From Fontibacter flavus (GTDB lineage Bacteria > Bacteroidota > Bacteroidia > Cytophagales > Cyclobacteriaceae): a stretch of 64,000 nucleotides of DNA. Shown piece after piece: positions 27,087 to 35,654 of this stretch; position 1 is the first letter of the stretch, and each line of letters begins with the position of its first letter. The notes under the pieces are model-generated. The model was not told the DNA's origin. It made no database searches and saw only the letters and a list, made by a program, of their open reading frames with translations. The stretch spans positions 24,489-88,488 of the forward strand of contig NZ_JBHLWI010000032.1 in NCBI RefSeq assembly GCF_042432905.1. Direction: 5' to 3'. The translations under genes and the position numbers were made by a program.

Positions 27087-28388
27087 CTAACCGACAAAAA
27101 ACCATATTCCCAAACCAAAGACCAGAAGTCCGGCAATAAAGAAATAAAAGGTATACCTGAAGATTTCTTTTGCGGGAATACCAGTGATGGAAAGCAAAGG
27201 AAGGGCCCAAAAGGGCTGCAACATATTCGTCAACTGATCCCCAAAAGCAAACGCCATAATCATCTTGGACAAATCCAAACCCATCTTCATGGAAGCTTCC
27301 ATGATTACTGGTCCCTGTATGGCCCATTGACCACCACCGGAGGGGACAAAAAGGTTGATCAAAGCCGAACTTAAGAAAGCCAACAAGGGAAAAGAGTCAG
27401 CACTTGACCTCATGACCATATCATCCGCCAGCATCACCAACAGACCTGAATATTTCATCATACCCAAGATCCCGGCATAAAAAGGAAACTGTATCACAAT
27501 ATCAGTGGCACCTTTGACCGCATACCCCAATGCTTTTACATAGGCTTCGAGGCTTTTATAGGCAAAAAGACCTGCACCTAAAAGAACAAAATTGACAAAA
27601 TTCAAGTCCACAAATGACCAATCTACACCCTTGGATTGCAAAAAATCACCCAGTACGAGCAAAAGGATCAACAGGCCCAATAGAAACCCCCAGCTATCTT
27701 TTCCCTGAAAAATCCTGACTTTTTCTTTAGAAAGAAAATTTTCCACTGTCTCCGAGACCTTTTTTTTGGACAAGAAAACCAATAAAAAAATCAAAACAAG
27801 GATCATTACCGCATTGATCCATAGATTGAATTCGGAAAAGATGGTCTGATTGATTGGGATAATCCCAGTAATATTGGCCAGAAAATGGTCTCGCTCTGCC
27901 ACTTTCAAAGTCGCTGAGCCTGACAGACCTCCATGCCAAACCAACATGCCAAGATACCCTGCAGCTCCCACCAAAGGATAGTTGATCCGCACACCCCTCT
28001 CCTTTCCTTCTTCTCCTATTTTTTTAGCTAAGACAGCCCCAAGCACCAATCCGAACCCCCAATTGATATACCCCCCAAAAATTGCGACAAGGCCTGTTAT
28101 CAGTACGGCCTGTCTATTACTTTGGACACCAGCGGAAATATTCCCTAGCCATTTATCTATAGTCCTGGAGATAGCCAGGGCATGACCAAAGACCAATATG
28201 AGGACCATCTGCATCGTAAACTCCAAGAGCTCCCAAAAACCTTGCTGCCAAAATTTCAACACATTAAAAGCATAAAAAGCATAATGGTCACCTTGTGGCT
28301 TTGTGAGAAATAGAGCAAACAAAAACACCACCAAACTCAGTAGTAAGGCTATCTCAAAAGTTGAGGGGAATTTCAGCTTTTTCTTCAT
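27087..28388 (-). CDS. Short-chain fatty acid transporter, AtoE family
   Basis: The 433-residue polytopic membrane protein has about ten to twelve TM helices. Features match the AtoE-type short-chain fatty acid transporters (TIGR00366): NVLKFWQQGFWELLEFTMQM near residue 45, GGYINWGFGLVLGAVLAKKI near residue 110, AYLGMLVWHGGLSGSATL-like sequence near residue 150, and NLFVPSGGGQWAIQGPV near residue 350. It should import or export acetoacetate or short-chain fatty acids at the inner membrane. The gene is monocistronic and divergent from the 7TM kinase. Confidence 0.85.
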   Translation of the reverse strand: MKKKLKFPSTFEIALLLSLVVFLFALFLTKPQGDHYAFYAFNVLKFWQQGFWELLEFTMQMVLILVFGHALAISRTIDKWLGNISAGVQSNRQAVLITGLVAIFGGYINWGFGLVLGAVLAKKIGEEGKERGVRINYPLVGAAGYLGMLVWHGGLSGSATLKVAERDHFLANITGIIPINQTIFSEFNLWINAVMILVLIFLLVFLSKKKVSETVENFLSKEKVRIFQGKDSWGFLLGLLILLLVLGDFLQSKGVDWSFVDLNFVNFVLLGAGLFAYKSLEAYVKALGYAVKGATDIVIQFPFYAGILGMMKYSGLLVMLADDMVMRSSADSFPLLAFLSSALINLFVPSGGGQWAIQGPVIMEASMKMGLDLSKMIMAFAFGDQLTNMLQPFWALPLLSITGIPAKEIFRYTFYFFIAGLLVFGLGIWFFVG

Positions 28389-28514
28389 ACCAAATCAGCT
28401 TGATGCAGTTTGTTAAATTTCTGTTGGACGATAATCGCAAAACCAAAATATTAAAACTAATCAATCTTAAAAAAAATATTTACTTTTAGAGCCGATTTCA
28501 CCCTTAGTACAAAA

Positions 28515-30269
28515 TTGAACTTCAACCTCTTCTCCCTTATTTTACTGAGTTCTGGCTTGTTAGTGGCAGGTATTTCCGCTGTCATCATCAGACAATCCAA
28601 AGGGGTCATCCAATGGTTTGCCATTACCATGATGCTCGTAGCCATTTGGGCAATTGGCTATGGATTGGAGTTATCCAGTCTAAGCTTGGAAGACATGCTC
28701 GTTTGGATCAAGCTGGAGTATATAGGTATATCTTTTGCTCCCGCCACCTGGCTATGGTTTTGTCTGCAATATGTTGGGTTCGAGCGATGGAACAAAACAA
28801 AAGTTTTCTATTCAATTTTTCTTATACCCATCCTTACCTTTTCTTTGGTTTTAACAAATGACTGGCATCATTTTCATTATGCCAAAACTTCCTTGGACTT
28901 AGAAACAGCTTCTTTTCCTTTATTGGTCATCAAAGCAGGCCCTTGGTATTTTGTTCATGTTGGGTATTTCTATCTTGCACTTTTGTTAGGCAACTTATTG
29001 CTTTTTAGCAGGTTCAAGGATAAAGATACTTTTTTCAGAAAACAGACCTATCTCTTGATCTCCGCAGGAACCATACCCTGGCTGATCAACATGACCTACA
29101 TGCTGGGACTGGGTCCATTCAAACATATTGACCTCACGCCATTTGCTTTTTTGTTTCTCTACATTATCGTTGGAATAGCCCTGATTAAATTCCGGTTATT
29201 CAACATCAGGCCTATTGCCCGGGACAAAATCTTCAATGCCCTGGACAAAGGGGTATTGGTCTTCGATTCCCAAAAACAGGTGATCGATTACAACCCCTTT
29301 ATGGCTTCGATTCTGATGTACCCTAAAAAATCACTTGTCGGAATTAAACTTAACAGACTATTTGAAGATAAGCCGATAATCGAGGAAGCCTTTGACTCCC
29401 AGAAAAACCAAAAAACAGAAATTGAATTAAACCACAACGGTCTACAAAAGAAATATGGGGTAAACATCACTCCTATTTTCGATTCAAAGGGGAATTTCAA
29501 TGGCTCCATCATCATGTTTGATGACATCACTGAGGAAAAAGAGATTTCTGAAAGGCTCAGTAAGCAGACAGAGGAATTAAAAAACCTGAATTCTTTAAAA
29601 GACAAGCTTTTTACGATCATTTCACATGATTTAAAAGGCCCTATTTTTGGGATTAGGGAATTGGTAAAAATGACCAATGAAGGCCTGATAAGCCAGGAAG
29701 AATTTTTTGAGCTGATGCCGGAGATTTCAAAAAACATGGATTCGGTTTCCATATTGCTTGAAAACCTATTGGCATGGACAAGTGCTCAGATGAAGGGTGA
29801 ATTCATCCAAAAGAAATTATTCAATATCGGTCCTCTGATCGATCAGCAGGAAGCACTTTTTAAAAAATTCGCCAATGACAAACAAATCGTGCTGAAAACC
29901 GAAAAAGATGGAAAACTGGAAGTTTTTGCGGATAAAAACATGATTGACCTGATTATCCGAAACCTGCTCAGTAACGCCGTAAAATTCTGTGGACGGGGAG
30001 ACCAAATCCTTTTGTCTGCCACAGAACAACTTGATGCTGTTTCTATTCAGGTTATTGATACAGGTATGGGAATTCCCGAAGAAAACCTCAAAAAACTCAA
30101 TCTTGGGGAATCCTTTACGACAAGAGGAAAAAACAAAGAGACCGGAACCGGTCTCGGATTGATCCTGGTCAAAGATTACATTACCAAAAACGGCGGGACC
30201 CTACACATCAAGAGCGAACTCAACAAAGGAAGCGTTTTTAGTTTTAACTTACCCAAATCAGCGCATTAG
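28515..30269 (+). CDS. Sensor histidine kinase with N-terminal 7TM domain
   Basis: The 584-residue inner-membrane kinase starts with TTG at 28515; no in-frame ATG precedes it, and the first TM helix begins directly after. Seven hydrophobic segments span residues 5-235 (histidine kinase N-terminal 7TM type). A PAS-like domain follows (residues 240-345, ALDKGVLVFDSQKQVIDYNP). The HisKA domain has His371 in FTIISHDLKGP, and the HATPase_c domain has NLLSNAVKF, DTGMGIPEE and GTGLGLIL. The ligand is unknown and no response regulator gene is adjacent. Its stop overlaps the convergent LuxC-like gene by 4 nt. Confidence 0.9.
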   Translation: MNFNLFSLILLSSGLLVAGISAVIIRQSKGVIQWFAITMMLVAIWAIGYGLELSSLSLEDMLVWIKLEYIGISFAPATWLWFCLQYVGFERWNKTKVFYSIFLIPILTFSLVLTNDWHHFHYAKTSLDLETASFPLLVIKAGPWYFVHVGYFYLALLLGNLLLFSRFKDKDTFFRKQTYLLISAGTIPWLINMTYMLGLGPFKHIDLTPFAFLFLYIIVGIALIKFRLFNIRPIARDKIFNALDKGVLVFDSQKQVIDYNPFMASILMYPKKSLVGIKLNRLFEDKPIIEEAFDSQKNQKTEIELNHNGLQKKYGVNITPIFDSKGNFNGSIIMFDDITEEKEISERLSKQTEELKNLNSLKDKLFTIISHDLKGPIFGIRELVKMTNEGLISQEEFFELMPEISKNMDSVSILLENLLAWTSAQMKGEFIQKKLFNIGPLIDQQEALFKKFANDKQIVLKTEKDGKLEVFADKNMIDLIIRNLLSNAVKFCGRGDQILLSATEQLDAVSIQVIDTGMGIPEENLKKLNLGESFTTRGKNKETGTGLGLILVKDYITKNGGTLHIKSELNKGSVFSFNLPKSAH

Positions 30270-31288
30270 GAGGCTGAAAGTTTTTTTAAAAAAGCAATCG
30301 TATCCACTCCATCGGCATAATCATTTAAAGTTGGACATTGGGCATTCCCAAAACTAAGACTTTCCTGATACCAGCCTTTATTACTGACCACACATTGTAC
30401 CTTATCTTCCAGTGCTTTTATTTTCCTTTCCAAATCCTTTTTATCCTGATAATACTCGTAATATAGTACACCAATTGGGGACACAAGCTCTTCGCTTTCC
30501 TTCAAAAGGAGGAAGCCGTTGTCCAAATGTGGCTCTTTGTTGACCAAGAAAATAGATTTATTGTATTCATAATTATTATGATACTTATGATGGTCAGCCA
30601 CATAACTGTACTTTTCAAGACTGTCTAGAAGATCCCTGAGATTTTTTCCGTCTTTGACATAAATCTTCGAAACATTCCTACATCCCAATCCAAAATATTG
30701 AAAGATATCTTCCCCTAACAAAGACAATTGTTCCTGGGATTCCTCTCCAGTTATGACCCCTATAGAAGTCCTGTTTCTACGGATGATGTGTGGATATTTA
30801 CCGAAATAATAATCAAAATACCTAGCTGAATTATCACTTCCCGTGGCGATATAGGCATCTTTTCCTTTCAGCATTTCTTCAAAAGTAACTTCCTTCTCAA
30901 AACGAGGCTCGATTTGGATAAGCTTGTCCACCAACCATTTAATGGATATTGCATCGCTGGAACTCAATTTTACAGATGCGCGGTGGCCTGCTACCAAGAC
31001 ACATAACAAGTCATGGAATCCCACAGCAGGAATGTTTCCAGCCATCATAATGCCTATATTCTTTGGTTGATCAGGCGTCTCCAATTGATAAGACTTTAGC
31101 CAGCTTATCATTTTTTTTTCATCCAAAAACTCCGTCAATGCCTCGAATGCCACTTTGATTTGGGTTGGTGTAAACCAATTATTGTTATTTTCTATCCTTC
31201 TTGCTAGATCATTAAATTCATCCTCACTTAAATTGCGAATTACGTCGCCCAATAAACCAAAAGCTTTAATTCTTTCTAGTATCGTCAT
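30266..31288 (-). CDS. LuxC-like acyl-CoA reductase
   Basis: This 340-residue member of the LuxC/aldehyde-dehydrogenase-like family reduces acyl-CoA or acyl groups to aldehydes with NADPH. Visible features are the Asn-Ile-Pro segment MMAGNIPAVGFHDLLCVLVAGH near residue 90, IATGSDNSARYFDYYFGKYP near 150, RTSIGVITGEE, and the Cys in FGLGCRNVSKI. The start is placed at ATG 31288 (MTILERIKAFG) because a TATCTTTG -7 element overlaps the more distal ATG. It is divergent from a ferredoxin gene, which suggests a shared role in acyl or redox metabolism. Confidence 0.85.
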   Translation of the reverse strand: MTILERIKAFGLLGDVIRNLSEDEFNDLARRIENNNNWFTPTQIKVAFEALTEFLDEKKMISWLKSYQLETPDQPKNIGIMMAGNIPAVGFHDLLCVLVAGHRASVKLSSSDAISIKWLVDKLIQIEPRFEKEVTFEEMLKGKDAYIATGSDNSARYFDYYFGKYPHIIRRNRTSIGVITGEESQEQLSLLGEDIFQYFGLGCRNVSKIYVKDGKNLRDLLDSLEKYSYVADHHKYHNNYEYNKSIFLVNKEPHLDNGFLLLKESEELVSPIGVLYYEYYQDKKDLERKIKALEDKVQCVVSNKGWYQESLSFGNAQCPTLNDYADGVDTIAFLKKLSAS

Positions 31289-31379
31289 CTTTTTCCTGTT
31301 CTGCTGCAAAGATATTGAAATTGAAAAGAAGTTTTTTTTGATAGAATGAATATAAATTAATTAGCATGACAACTTTTTT

Positions 31380-31412
31380 TTTGCAACAATGGTTATTTGA
31401 TTAGTAATTTTG
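31380..31412 (+). promoter_or_regulatory. Bacteroidota-type promoter of the ferredoxin gene
   Basis: TTTG (31380-31383), 21 bp, then TAATTTTG (31405-31412). This fits the TTTG-N19-21-TAnnTTTG consensus of the primary sigma factor in this phylum and lies 25 nt before the ATG. Confidence 0.7.
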
Positions 31413-31437
31413 GATTTCAATAAAAAATGAACCTATT

Positions 31438-31785
31438 ATGGCTATAATGATAACAGACGAATGCATCAACTGTGGTGCATGCGAACCGGAGTGTCCAAAC
31501 ACTGCTATATATGAAGGTGGAATTGAGTGGACCTGGGCCGGAGGTACCAAACTAAAAGAAGTCACCTTGGCAGATGGTACCGTAATAGACGCCAATGAAA
31601 AACAAGACCCCGTTTCTGATGAGTTTTATTATATCGTGACAGATAAATGTACGGAATGCACCGGTTTCCATGAGGAACCACAATGTGCTGCTGTTTGTCC
31701 GGTTGACTGCTGTGTAGATGATCCGGATCACAGAGAGTCCGAGGAAGAACTGCTTGCCAAAAAAATATTCATGCACGGAGAATAA
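31438..31785 (+). CDS. 4Fe-4S dicluster ferredoxin
   Basis: The 115-residue cytoplasmic electron carrier has one cluster-binding set, CINCGACEPECP, near the N-terminus and a second, CTECTGFHEEPQCAAVCPVDCC, in the C-terminal half. The spacing CxxC...CxxxCP with an insertion matches the YfhL-type 2[4Fe-4S] ferredoxins. It has its own promoter upstream and a strong terminator directly after the stop. It is divergent from the LuxC-like acyl-CoA reductase gene, a pairing that suggests function with that enzyme, though this is inference. Confidence 0.93.
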   Translation: MAIMITDECINCGACEPECPNTAIYEGGIEWTWAGGTKLKEVTLADGTVIDANEKQDPVSDEFYYIVTDKCTECTGFHEEPQCAAVCPVDCCVDDPDHRESEEELLAKKIFMHGE

Positions 31786-31815
31786 AAAAAGAGGGAGTCA
31801 TCACCCTCTTTTTTT
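31784..31815 (+). terminator. Terminator after ferredoxin gene
   Basis: Stem AAAAAAAGAGGG / CCCTCTTTTTTT with an 8-nt loop; it begins at the stop codon. Confidence 0.9.
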
Positions 31816-31975
31816 GATTAAATCCGATCAAATACTTCTGATTTTTAACCCCTTGCTTATTTAATAGGCCCTTTTATTTAAAAAAAACTTAACATTCCCT
31901 TGAATATGTTTTGCGAAATGATTTAACTTGTTGCGCAAATCATTCCAAACACATAACACATAAATTCTTTTAAAA

Positions 31976-32305
31976 GTGGAAGACAACAGAGGTAATGACA
32001 GGGAAGAAATCTTCTCTAAAAGAGTAAAAGCAGGTAAAAGAACTTATTTTTTTGATGTTAAAGCTACCAAATCAAATGACTACTACTTGACCATAACGGA
32101 AAGTAAGAGAAGAATGAGAGATGATTCTTTCACATTTGAGAAGCACAAAATTTTTCTTTACAAAGAAGACTTTGCCAAGTTTATTGAGGCGCTTCAAGAA
32201 GCCGTAGATCATGTAAAAAATGATCTGATGTCTGATTTTGACTTTTCACAGTTTGAAAGAGAGGAATCAGAAAGTGAATTTGATGATGAACTGAAGTGGG
32301 ATTAA
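31976..32305 (+). CDS. DUF3276 family PUR-like nucleic-acid-binding protein
   Basis: The 109-residue protein belongs to the Bacteroidota PUR-alpha-like family DUF3276. The single PUR repeat is visible as EEIFSKRVKAGKRTYFFDVK, DYYLTITESKRR and FLYKEDFAKFIEALQEAVDHV. The C-terminus is strongly acidic (FEREESESEFDDELKWD). Such proteins bind single-stranded DNA or RNA. Translation starts at GTG 31976, since no in-frame ATG precedes the domain. The gene is monocistronic in a gap between the ferredoxin and AI-2E-type genes. Confidence 0.85.
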   Translation: MEDNRGNDREEIFSKRVKAGKRTYFFDVKATKSNDYYLTITESKRRMRDDSFTFEKHKIFLYKEDFAKFIEALQEAVDHVKNDLMSDFDFSQFEREESESEFDDELKWD

Positions 32306-32423
32306 TTCCCGTCTTTTCATTTACATCAGGAAAGAAACTTATGTAGATAATATTTATTTTGCCCCTTGTTGGCTTAATTGATATATTATGCTCACTTAAG
32401 TTTCTTTCTTTTTTTCATAGACT

Positions 32424-33506
32424 ATGAAAAAACCGGTTATATACCTCATATTGATATTGTTACTGCTATTTGCAGCAGGCTGGTATTTTTCAAATATTAC
32501 CTTATACTTTGTTATTTCACTGGTGATTGCGGCCATACTTAGACCGCTTACCAATAGACTCAATTCTTTCCATATTCTCGGTCAGAATGTACCCCGCTGG
32601 ATTGCAATCCTTCTATCATTCGCAGTTGTTGGACTAGTATTTTTTTTGATAGGCGCATTATTTGTCCCCTTGATCAGCACCCAGATCCAAATTATTGCTA
32701 CTTATGACTTGGATTACCTCTATGAGCAGATCCAAAATCCGGTAGGAAAGTTTGAAGATCTTTTGATCAAATATGAATTTGTAAAAAGCGAACCTGGTTT
32801 TTTAATCACTCAGGTAAGGGAAAATTTGATATCCAACATTGGAGGCATCAATGTACAAGGCATCCTCAATACTGTTTTTAATACGACCAGTACAATATTT
32901 ATTGCCATTATGGCAGTTTCTTTTATTACTTTTTTCCTGCTTTTGGAAAATGGCCTTTTGAGAAGGAACATTATGAATTTGATCCCAAATGCTTACTTCG
33001 AATTGGCAGTCTCAACCTTCAACAAAGTTGAACGGCTACTATCCAATTACTTGGTGGGTTTATTGATCCAGTTGACCAGTATTTTTTCATTAGCTTCCAT
33101 CGGTCTGACCATCATGGGAATTGAGTATGCACTGACTATAGCGGTGTTTGCAGCTGTCGCCAACCTTATTCCTTATGCAGGTCCAATTCTTGGCGCCACA
33201 TTTGGTGTACTTGTAGGACTGTCTACCGGAACTTTTGATACATCCAATGAAGTGTTTTTTATGGTAGTAAAAATATTATCGGTGTTTTCTTTGGTACAAC
33301 TTACCGATAATGTCATTCTTCAGCCCTTAATTTTTTCTAAATCTGTAAAAGCGCACCCTCTTGAAATATTTGTTATTATCTTTGCCGGTGCAAAAATCGC
33401 AGGCATCCTAGGAATGGTCTTTGCGATACCTGTTTACACTATCTTTAGGGTTTCCTTTTTGGAGTTCTTTAAAGGTTACAGGGAGTACAGAATATTTAAA
33501 CTGTAA
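32424..33506 (+). CDS. AI-2E family transporter (PerM/UPF0118), copy 2
   Basis: The 360-residue membrane protein is paralogous to the product at 17673. Two N-terminal TM helices (LILILLLLFAAGWYFSNITL and RWIAILLSFAVVGLVFFLIG) precede a soluble region. Later TM helices include the conserved FAAVANLIPYAGPILGATFG and LTDNVILQPLIFSKSV. The substrate is uncertain. ychF starts 14 nt after the stop, so co-transcription is likely. Confidence 0.88.
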   Translation: MKKPVIYLILILLLLFAAGWYFSNITLYFVISLVIAAILRPLTNRLNSFHILGQNVPRWIAILLSFAVVGLVFFLIGALFVPLISTQIQIIATYDLDYLYEQIQNPVGKFEDLLIKYEFVKSEPGFLITQVRENLISNIGGINVQGILNTVFNTTSTIFIAIMAVSFITFFLLLENGLLRRNIMNLIPNAYFELAVSTFNKVERLLSNYLVGLLIQLTSIFSLASIGLTIMGIEYALTIAVFAAVANLIPYAGPILGATFGVLVGLSTGTFDTSNEVFFMVVKILSVFSLVQLTDNVILQPLIFSKSVKAHPLEIFVIIFAGAKIAGILGMVFAIPVYTIFRVSFLEFFKGYREYRIFKL

Positions 33507-33520
33507 AAGAAAAATCATCA

Positions 33521-34618
33521 ATGGCTTTACAATGTGGTATCGTTGGTCTTCCCAACGTAGGAAAATCTACTTTATTTAACGCTTTATCCAGTGCAAAAGC
33601 AGAGGCTGCAAACTTCCCTTTTTGTACAATTGAACCCAATGTGGGCGTAGTGACTGTACCGGACAGCAGATTAAAGGTTCTGGAATCTTTGGTCAACCCA
33701 AACAGGGTGGTACCTACAGTTATTGAATTTGTGGACATTGCCGGCTTGGTAAAAGGAGCAAGTAAAGGAGAAGGATTGGGTAACAAGTTCCTGGCCAACA
33801 TCAGAGAGGTAGATGCCATCATCCATGTGATCAGATGTTTTCAAGATGATAACATTGTCCATGTGGCAGGAAGTGTTGATCCAGTTTTTGACAAAGAAGT
33901 GATTGACACAGAACTTCAGCTCAAAGACATGGAGTCTGTAGAGAAAAAAATCGCCAGAATTGAAAAAATCGCCAAATCAGGTGATGCTAAAGCAAAGAAA
34001 GAACTAGAAACGTTACAGCTATTCAAAAAAGGTTTGGAATCAGGGAAAAACGCAAGGGCAATTGATGTTGACAAGGAGGACCTTGAAGCAGTAAGAGATC
34101 TTCATCTTTTGACCATCAAGCCCGTGCTTTATGTAGCCAATGTTGATGAGGGCAGCATCCTAACCGGTAACCAATTTGTGGACCAATTAAAGGAAGCGAT
34201 CAAAGAAGAAAATGCTGAAGTTATCATCCTTTGTGCGGCTATAGAATCACAGATTGCGGAGTTTGATGATATAGAAGAAAAAGAACTTTTTCTGAGTGAA
34301 TATGGATTGGATGAAAGTGGCCTCAACAAACTGATCAACGGTGCCTATAAGTTATTGGACCTGATCACTTATTTCACAGCAGGAGTACAGGAAGTAAGGG
34401 CATGGACTATTAAAAAAGGATGGAAAGCTCCACAGGCAGCAGGAGTGATCCACACCGATTTCGAAAGAGGTTTCATCAAAGCAGAAGTCATAAAACTAGC
34501 TGATTATGAGAAATTTAAATCAGAATCAGCTTGTAGGGAAAATGGAAAAATAGCCATTGAAGGAAAAGAATATATTGTTCAAGATGGAGACATTATGCAT
34601 TTTAGGTTCAATGTTTAA
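33521..34618 (+). CDS. ychF: Redox-regulated ATPase YchF/OLA1
   Basis: The 365-residue Obg-family P-loop protein hydrolyses ATP rather than GTP. G1 is GLPNVGKSTLFN at residues 8-19, and G3 is DIAGLVKGASKGEGLGNKFL near residue 68. The G4 motif is NVDE (altered NKxD), which is the ATP-specificity hallmark of this subfamily. A C-terminal TGS domain (EVRAWTIKKGWKAPQAAG, then IQDGDIMHFRFNV-like sequence) follows. YchF binds ribosomes and takes part in stress responses. The ATG is used, with no long overlaps. Confidence 0.97.
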   Translation: MALQCGIVGLPNVGKSTLFNALSSAKAEAANFPFCTIEPNVGVVTVPDSRLKVLESLVNPNRVVPTVIEFVDIAGLVKGASKGEGLGNKFLANIREVDAIIHVIRCFQDDNIVHVAGSVDPVFDKEVIDTELQLKDMESVEKKIARIEKIAKSGDAKAKKELETLQLFKKGLESGKNARAIDVDKEDLEAVRDLHLLTIKPVLYVANVDEGSILTGNQFVDQLKEAIKEENAEVIILCAAIESQIAEFDDIEEKELFLSEYGLDESGLNKLINGAYKLLDLITYFTAGVQEVRAWTIKKGWKAPQAAGVIHTDFERGFIKAEVIKLADYEKFKSESACRENGKIAIEGKEYIVQDGDIMHFRFNV

Positions 34619-34639
34619 CAATTTCTTGAAAAATATTTG

Positions 34640-34647
34640 TACTTTTG
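34640..34647 (+). promoter_or_regulatory. Candidate -7 element before the Cas6-like gene
   Basis: TACTTTTG matches TAnnTTTG and lies 72 nt before the GTG start of the Cas6-like gene. A convincing -33 TTTG at the right distance is not obvious. Confidence 0.4.
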
Positions 34648-34719
34648 TAAGAAACCAAACAAAATACAAACTATAACAAAAAGCAGTTAATCAATTGTTT
34701 AAATTTTATTTTTAAAACC

Positions 34720-35592
34720 GTGAGAATAAGACTAATATTTTCCCTGAAAAACAAAGGTGCTTATTTACCCTTTCATCACCAGTACATACTGGCGCAGTTC
34801 CTTAAAGGTCTCATCGTAAAAGGTGGGCGTGAAGAGTTTTTCAACTACAATTACTTCAACTTCTCTGGTCTAAAAGGTCAGACCAAGGTAAGTAGAAGTG
34901 GACTTCATTACTATTCCAGTTTAGTCACTTTAGTGCTTTCATCACCCAATGAAGAATTTATGGACTATTTGCTGGAGCAGGTATTTGAAACTCCTAAAAT
35001 TGAGTTAGGAAATTTAATTCTGTCCCCTGAGTACACTGAACAGGAAACTGAACCAACTTTGGAGAGTTCAAACAAATTTGTTTGTATCTCACCTTTGGTA
35101 CTGTTGACCCCATCTTTCAATGATGAGTCAGGAAAACGTTTCATTAATCCAGATACAGATGAATTCTCTGATCTGCTTTATGAATCTACCTTGACCAGAA
35201 TGGAAAGATCAGGCTGGTACAGCCAAGAGCAAATGGAATCTTTCTACAAGTTCCAGGTCGTACCTGACATGAATTACGTAAATAAGCTCAGAGAGCAGCA
35301 AAAGAAATTTGCTAGAATCTACTCAGTCTATGACATGGACGTGAAGTATGAAGTTAGAGGATACACCCTTCCTTTCACTTTATATGCAGCGCCAGAAGTT
35401 CAGGACTTTGTATTCAAATGTGGCTTGGGTGCTTTCACCCATAAAGGTTTTGGTATGCTAGACCTTGCAAACCATCTGCCAAGTCAAAAAACTGAACCCT
35501 ACAAATTCAAAAGGGAAGGATTCATTCCTTACAAATCTCAAGTTGAGAGACAAAAACCCGATGAACTTGAAGGTGGACAAGAAGAAATGTAA
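34720..35592 (+). CDS. Cas6-like CRISPR endoribonuclease, no CRISPR array nearby
   Basis: The 290-residue protein looks like a Cas6 RAMP nuclease. The N-terminal ferredoxin-like fold starts MRIRLIFSLKNKGAYLPFHH, with QYILAQFLKGLI helix 1 and a His pair that could be catalytic. The C-terminal domain ends with the glycine-rich loop GLGAFTHKGFGML, which fits the GxGxxxxxGFG signature. Cas6 cleaves CRISPR precursor RNA inside the repeats. No repeat array or other cas gene is in this window, and the neighbours are housekeeping genes. The start is GTG. It may act in trans or have a different RNA target. Confidence 0.8.
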   Translation: MRIRLIFSLKNKGAYLPFHHQYILAQFLKGLIVKGGREEFFNYNYFNFSGLKGQTKVSRSGLHYYSSLVTLVLSSPNEEFMDYLLEQVFETPKIELGNLILSPEYTEQETEPTLESSNKFVCISPLVLLTPSFNDESGKRFINPDTDEFSDLLYESTLTRMERSGWYSQEQMESFYKFQVVPDMNYVNKLREQQKKFARIYSVYDMDVKYEVRGYTLPFTLYAAPEVQDFVFKCGLGAFTHKGFGMLDLANHLPSQKTEPYKFKREGFIPYKSQVERQKPDELEGGQEEM

Positions 35593-35625
35593 AAAAAAAG
35601 CCGGTCAAAAGACCGGCTTTTTTTT
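35591..35625. terminator. Bidirectional terminator between convergent genes
   Basis: A perfect stem AAAAAAAAGCCGGTC / GACCGGCTTTTTTTT with AAAA loop serves the Cas6-like gene and the T9SS plug gene. Confidence 0.9.
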
Positions 35626-35654
35626 ACATTTCTCTTTCAAATCGAACTTAATGC

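Noticed and set aside
28515..28628. Start of the 7TM kinase at a later ATG (around 28628)
   Set aside because: This would remove the first TM helix; the TTG at 28515 precedes it directly and fits the seven-helix layout.
34720..35592. A CRISPR array near the Cas6-like gene
   Set aside because: I looked for regularly spaced 25-40 bp repeats in the surrounding sequence and saw none. Only a simple terminator hairpin follows the gene.
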